Translations under genes and position numbers: made by a program
Part shown: piece after piece, positions 59,023 through 64,000 of the stretch
Numbering within the stretch: position 1 is the first letter of the stretch
Layout: every line of letters begins with the position of its first letter
Notes under the pieces: generated by a model
Seen by the model: only the letters and a program-made list of their open reading frames with translations
Database searches by the model: none
What the model was told of the DNA's origin: nothing
NCBI GenBank assembly: GCA_000320605.2
Contig: KB445812.1
Span: forward strand, 186,001-250,000
Source: Gelatoporia subvermispora B
Taxonomy: Eukaryota; Basidiomycota; Agaricomycetes; Polyporales; Gelatoporiaceae
Direction: 5' to 3'
DNA: 64,000 bases

Positions 59023-60927
59023 ATGCCTGCACTCCATTCTCGTTTGATTCAGCACCCGCAAAAAAAGGCTCTCGTCATTGGCATAGGATACACGCAAAGC
59101 ACTGATGAAGGAGGAACTTCGGATGATCGATTGCTAGGTCCGCACAAGGATGCGAGGAAGTTCGTGAAACTGCTCATCGGTTGGCCTTCAAGAGTTATCA
59201 CGCATGTATCACAAACTCACCATCGCTCTTCCAGATAAGTATAGTTATGATGAAGCGAACATCGTTCTCATGCTCGACCACGACGGTATTGACGACATGC
59301 TCATTCCAACGAAGACGAACATAGTAAGAGCTCTATATTATGCATCACAGGTCCTTATGAAGAGCTATCGTTGCAAAGATCGCGCAAATGCGCAAATTGG
59401 TCACAGGAGCGCGCGACGGAGACCAATTCGTTTTCTTCTGTGCGTATGGGGGTACGTTCTATGGCATGTTACGACTGACACATTCCCGCGTACAGTCTCT
59501 GGGCATTCCATGGAAATCACAGAGACGGCTACGTTAGAGAACCAAGGATTCGATGACGTTGTACCCGGGTTAGTGAACCGTGTGGCTCGTCGCGGCTTGA
59601 TGGCCTCTTCGAGTCTTTCTCTTGGAAGCGAAACCAATGATTCCGATTGCGTAGTTACGGACGTTGTACGTCATTGGTTTTCCTATACCAGCTCCACGGT
59701 GAGATAACCTCCGCTGTCAGCTGCTACGCAAGATTCTGGTTGGAGGGATTCCTCCAAGTGCAAGGCTTGTGGTAGGCTCGCCACCAACGGCGTTATTTGA
59801 TCCCTCTGACCAACTAATTATAGTCTGTCTTCGATTGCTGTCGCTCAGGAACGATGTTGGGTGAGCACTCTAAAGCGTGTTGCCATTGTTGTCAGGAGCT
59901 CAGAAGCTGTAGGCCTTCGACATTACGATTGGATCAGTGTTCCCCGTATTGAAAATGAGCAAGTAAGGAGCCACGAGTGTCCGCAATCTGTTTCCAGTGA
60001 GTGTGAGTCCGAGGGATGCAATTTGTATACCACTAACACCCAAAGTCGTAGATCGTAAAACGGCTCCGTGTGAGACTAGTCCTCGTGGTACGCCCTTGGA
60101 TCTCGCTAAATGCTAAGGTTGTGTTCGTCAGCTACTCGGAGGACCGCAATCATCAACCTGACGAGTCATACGGACCTCAAGAAAATGACAAATAACGGAC
60201 ATGGGTTCGATCCCTCAGGTCATATCCGTCCGGTTATCCGCTGGCTGGATGGAGAGATTTTCGATCACGTCCTGCACCCTATTGATGACAACGTGACTGG
60301 TAGACAATACTGGGACCTATCACCTACAGTCTCTGTGGACAAGTGTCAGTGCGATGGGAACTGTCGCCCCTGCAACATCTGCGATATCGACGTGCCTGAG
60401 ATTGTATGTGGTCTCTTCCGTCCTTCTCCGTGACTCCAGAAATTCAGGCATCTGACGTGCTGCAGTATTCTCTGTCTGCTTGTGCGGATACACAAATGAC
60501 ATTCGAAAGCCCTGATGGGGAGTATGGCTTCACCCAGGTGAGTGCTCTTGCTGACTATGCTTCTTCGACTACGCTCAGCATTGGGGTCATTAGTCCTTAG
60601 TTGGGCTTCTAAGTGAGCAGCATATGCACTTGTTTAGCTAGAGCGCTGACGTATATGTTCTAGGTCACGAGCCCCATCCCTTCATGTCGAATCTGATACG
60701 ACATCTGAGGTAAGCGAAGTTCGGTGGAGTGCAACTACATCACACTCTAATGAATTGGTAGTGATTGGCAATTTCGAGCCTCCGTATATGCGCGTGAGAG
60801 CCGCAGGGAACAGGTTCAGAGAGCTGATGACAACAACAACCAATTGGAAATATGGGATCACAGTGTCCCTGTATCTATTCCGATGGAAAGTACCTGCAAC
60901 CCTTCCAACATGCAGATGATCTTATGA
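59023..60927 (+). CDS. Metacaspase A (peptidase C14, caspase-like)
   Basis: The catalytic part is built from exons 59023-59179, 59235-59323, 59379-59439, 59496-59665, 59721-59771 and 59824-59860, all in phase. It reads KKALVIGIGYTQ, LLGPHKDARKFVKLLI, IVLMLDHDGIDDMLIPTKTN, the histidine motif SGHSMEITE (His106), LLRKILVGGIPPSARL and the cysteine motif VFDCCRSGTML (Cys182). Metacaspases cleave after Arg or Lys and act in stress responses and cell death. Usual family sequence at the active cysteine is DSCHSGT, as in metacaspase B; here it is DCCRSGT, with the cysteine kept. The later exons (including SLSACADTQMTFESPDGEYG and the last one ending at 60927) belong to the C-terminal part, but their joining between 59900 and 60700 is uncertain. 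A calcium-dependent, cytosolic enzyme is likely. Confidence 0.82.
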
Positions 60928-62567
60928 TTTTTACATATAGCTTGGCGCAGAAAGGATCATAGTACGCACGCAGTCCGTTTACCCCTTGCTCGTCATCTTA
61001 CTTGACACTGGGGACAGGATCCTCATACCCAGCGCTTCGATATGTAACATAACACTCAAGCTCCTCTCGTGATAAGGAATATCCCGTCGCAAGGAAAATT
61101 AGCAACAGCACGGTTTGTGAGCAACCTGTCTTTCGGAAGTTTCATTCCTATCATTTGACATTTTTGCAGCACTACTGCATGGCAACACTCGACATACAAA
61201 CATCGCAGCACCTCCACATTCCTCATAACTTCTCCACATAACCATCACATAAACCTCGGAACGTACCGCCTTCGCTCTTTGGGACTCGTCCTAGCCCAAT
61301 GGGCATACTCATGTATTATATCAGTGTGCAGTACGCATTTAGTGTCATCGTATCCTACGTATCGAGCAATGTATTTGGACCCGACTAGAAGGCAGTGCAA
61401 AGCACGCGGAACGGAGCAGGAATCGTTTGAGAAATGCTCCGTACACGTAATGAAAATGGGACATCATACGATTCCGCGATCATTGGTTGTTGCCGCCAAT
61501 ATTCCCAGGCTCAGAATTGTGCGAACTGCGAATGCGCCGTGGCGGGATGGCGTGATGCCCGAAACGTCTCTTGATCATCTCCTACGGTCCTCGTACACTT
61601 GTGACAAGCTGCTAGAATTCAGAACTCAGAGCGAAGGTACTCTCTCTCAGGAGTAGCGTTTCCTCCAAGTACAAATGACGCTTCAAGAACTGCACTCTCG
61701 TAGCCGAAGATATCCAAATGAATGATGTATGTGCGGCCCGGGTGTCTGGTGCATCATCTTCATCTCGCCCATGTGCATGATCCACGAGGCCCGCGCTCGC
61801 CGGTGAGTCTGGACGTTGTCAGTCTGCGCACATTGCTTCATCTCTGTCTTTGGCTGCATCACCGTTGATCGCGGGGACTGGGATGTTGTAGAGGATGTGA
61901 TGGACGAGGGAGACGGCCCGACGGGAGATGGCAGCCCCTAGCCCAGACATGGGCGCACATCGTCGGGTTTTCCATGATCGAGAGATCTCCCATGCACGGT
62001 CGTTATGCACGGATGCATCGTTGCCCGGGATTATCTGTGGAGCGTTCTACGCGGGGTTGAGCAAGCCCGCACTCAGAAGCTGTATTCTGGTGGAGGTCTA
62101 GACAACATGTGTATGGAAGGAAGACCGCGCGACCTTCCCACCGATAGAACGCATATAATGGCGCACTGCCGTGATGCGGCAGCAGCCGCGGCATCTCACA
62201 CTTCGCACTCCTCGCTGCCCACCTTTTCACGCATCTGTGCAGGATCCGACGCACGACATTGCCTCCTCATGTCACGGGTGGCGCAAATAAGTCATCGCGA
62301 AGCATGCAACGTACACGGTACAGCCTCTTCTACCGGGCCTCTGCTATCAGTCAAACTCCGCCGTTCTAGAGCATCGCCACATCCTGCCTCCGTCGCTCCC
62401 CTAGTCTATCTCTGCTGTATATAGATGAGTCTCTCGAAGCCTCTTATCGGCACAAGAGCCTCTACGCATGCTCTTCTGAAGCTGCCTCGCAGGAAGCGAA
62501 CTTCAGCCCACTCTCTTGCGCGTCATCCTGAGCTTCAGTGCCCCTCGGAGTCAAGTTATACTTCGTA
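60928..62567. other. Intergenic between the two metacaspase genes
   Basis: No supported gene. Open frames at 61279-61656 and 62005-62424 have no recognisable features. The final 150 bases, with a tatatagatgag near 62418, probably include the promoter and leader of metacaspase B. Confidence 0.45.
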
Positions 62568-64000
62568 ATGGCGCCTATCCACTCCGCTCAGCGCCGTGCC
62601 TCAAGTGTGCCCATTCGTTCAACTAGAAAGAAGGCTCTTGTGGTCGGCATCCGATATCTGAAGCAATCACAACCTGAATCGAGAGAATGGGAGCCGCTGG
62701 CGGGTCCGCATAAGGACGCGAACTCGTTCAGCCGACTTCTCGTCGGTTCGTTCGCTCGCCTGTGTTTGAGCTGCTCAATTCTGATGACGACCCTTCTTCA
62801 GAGAAGTATAACTTCAAGGAAGACGATATAGTTCTCATGCTGGACGATGGCAGGCAAGGGCTACTTGAACCTACACGTGTCAACCTCGTACGTGCCCCTT
62901 ATACGCATCACTGAGCTGTAGTCGCCTGATTTGTTGTTATGCAGATCCGCCAACTCCGAATGCTTGTTGAGAGCCCTCAAGTGGGGGACGAGTTCGTCTT
63001 CTATTGTGGGTAGACCTCAATGCGATTAGCCCCGAGCCATGTTTCATTTATTATGAATGATCAGTCGCAGGTCACTCCGACCAGATCCCAAACAGGACGA
63101 ATTCAGAGGACGATGGCAAAGATGAGGCCCTCATGCCTGTCGACCACCGCGGAACCGACGATGAGCGCTACCTCATTCGCGATAACGTCAGTCAGGAGCA
63201 TCTATATTGATCATGCTTTGCTGATGAAATCATGCATAGTTCTTGCGCAAAATGTTGGTGTCTTCCCTTCCGCGTGGGACTCGGTTGGCTGTAAGCACAT
63301 GACCCTTGCCTTACTGCTTCATGAGAGTATACTGACGCCGTATAGGCTATCTTCGACTCTTGCCACTCCGGTACGATGCTGGGTAAGTGATGTGGTGCGA
63401 AGCGGCCGCCATTCTGATACCTCACCCAGACCTTTCGCATTATAACTGCCACAAGATCGAGAGTCGTAAACACACATTCGAAAAGGATTGGGAGAAGAAG
63501 TTTCCCCGTAAGTTCCCTATATTCTAACTCATCGACTGGCTTTAAGCCCAGTCACAGGTCGTAGGGATGCGGATGACAAACATATGAAACCAATCCAGAG
63601 CGATAACCCCCACGAGGCCTTCAAAAGCCGCAGGTTTACCATTAGGCGCGCAATGGAAGCTGAGCGTAAGGAGGATGGTGACATCCAGGTCACTGAACAG
63701 GCGTGCGAGCACAGTACTCCCGACGTCCGACGCATGAATTCGCTCATGGGTATGCCAGGGCCCGCGCCGCCGCCGTCACCACACACGTCTGTAGGCGAAC
63801 CGGCACCAGGGTCTCGGAAGTCTTCAACAACAGGTCTGAGACGGCGTTCGAGGTCTCTTTCGCCCCACCGTATGAGCCAAGATGCGCCATCGCAATCCAA
63901 TGCAATACAACGTCCACAGCAGTCTGGAAGGGACCGCATGAATCCAGTGGTGTACTTTGAATCCGAAGAGGACAAGCAATGCGTGTCACCGACGACCACT
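62568..64000 (+). CDS. Metacaspase B (peptidase C14, caspase-like), cut by the window end
   Basis: Exons 62568-62745, 62802-62887, 62945-63005, 63065-63186, 63240-63290, 63346-63382, 63430-63507 and 63558 onward stay in frame to the window end. Landmarks are KKALVVGIRYLKQS, LAGPHKDANSFSRLLV, DIVLMLDDGRQGLLEPTRVN, the histidine motif FAGHSDQIPN (His112), FLRKMLVSSLPRGTRL and the cysteine motif AIFDSCHSGTML (Cys172). The catalytic pair is complete. The part after residue 240 is polar and Ser/Pro/Arg-rich (PGPAPPPSPH, RRRSRSLSPHR), a typical disordered insert before the C-terminal subdomain, which lies beyond 64000. Intron positions match metacaspase A, so the two are tandem paralogues. Confidence 0.88.

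Noticed and set aside
60190..60225. gggttcgatccc, resembling a tRNA B-box
   Set aside because: No acceptor or anticodon stem can be formed around it; it lies in the likely C-terminal coding part of metacaspase A.

Overview
This window is nuclear DNA of a filamentous basidiomycete, most likely an agaricomycete of the polypore type. Genes are split by many short introns (mostly 48-65 nt, GT-AG). The families fit that group: MATA-type HMG-box factor, DUF6699-like proteins, multi-pass membrane protein, tyrosine-kinase-like protein kinase, metacaspases, GH127 and a Mup1-type permease. One intron-containing tRNA-Pro is present. Exon coordinates given here were built by hand from splice sites and reading phase, so they are predictions.

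Left part (1-23 kb): a multi-pass membrane protein (30-1239, minus); an HMG-box transcription factor (3785-5687, minus) with a decayed partial tandem copy of its 3' half at 2570-3360; a long stretch without a supportable gene up to tRNA-Pro(CGG) at 8667; a kinase with an MLKL/HeLo-like N-terminal helical region (9775-12965, minus); a Vps68/UPF0220 membrane protein (13545-14212); a short-chain dehydrogenase (14757-15763); a very small Zn2Cys6 protein (17457-17880); a GH127 beta-L-arabinofuranosidase-like enzyme (18957-21516); and an NmrA-like protein with an apparent frameshift (21591-22650, minus).

Centre (23.35-55 kb): a large imperfect inverted duplication. The left arm (about 23350-36362) and right arm (about 46920-54990, opposite orientation) carry matching SDR genes, matching DUF6699-like genes and matching non-coding DNA. 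The left arm is longer because its DUF6699 unit is tandemly duplicated. Identity is highest at the inner ends. The 10.5-kb spacer holds a Mup1-type methionine permease with a questionable splice junction, two direct repeats (D1 and D2), a fourth DUF6699-like gene, an inverted metacaspase fragment and a GC-rich stretch of unknown nature.

Right part (55-64 kb): a decayed third copy of the D repeat, a gene-poor stretch, and two co-oriented metacaspase (peptidase C14) genes. The second runs off the window end.

The genes do not form one obvious pathway. Two themes stand out. The Zn2Cys6 protein, GH127 enzyme and NmrA/SDR redox proteins sit together as a possible small catabolic neighbourhood. A MLKL-like kinase and two metacaspases give the window several families linked to regulated cell death. 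The most unusual feature is the nested segmental duplication in the centre.
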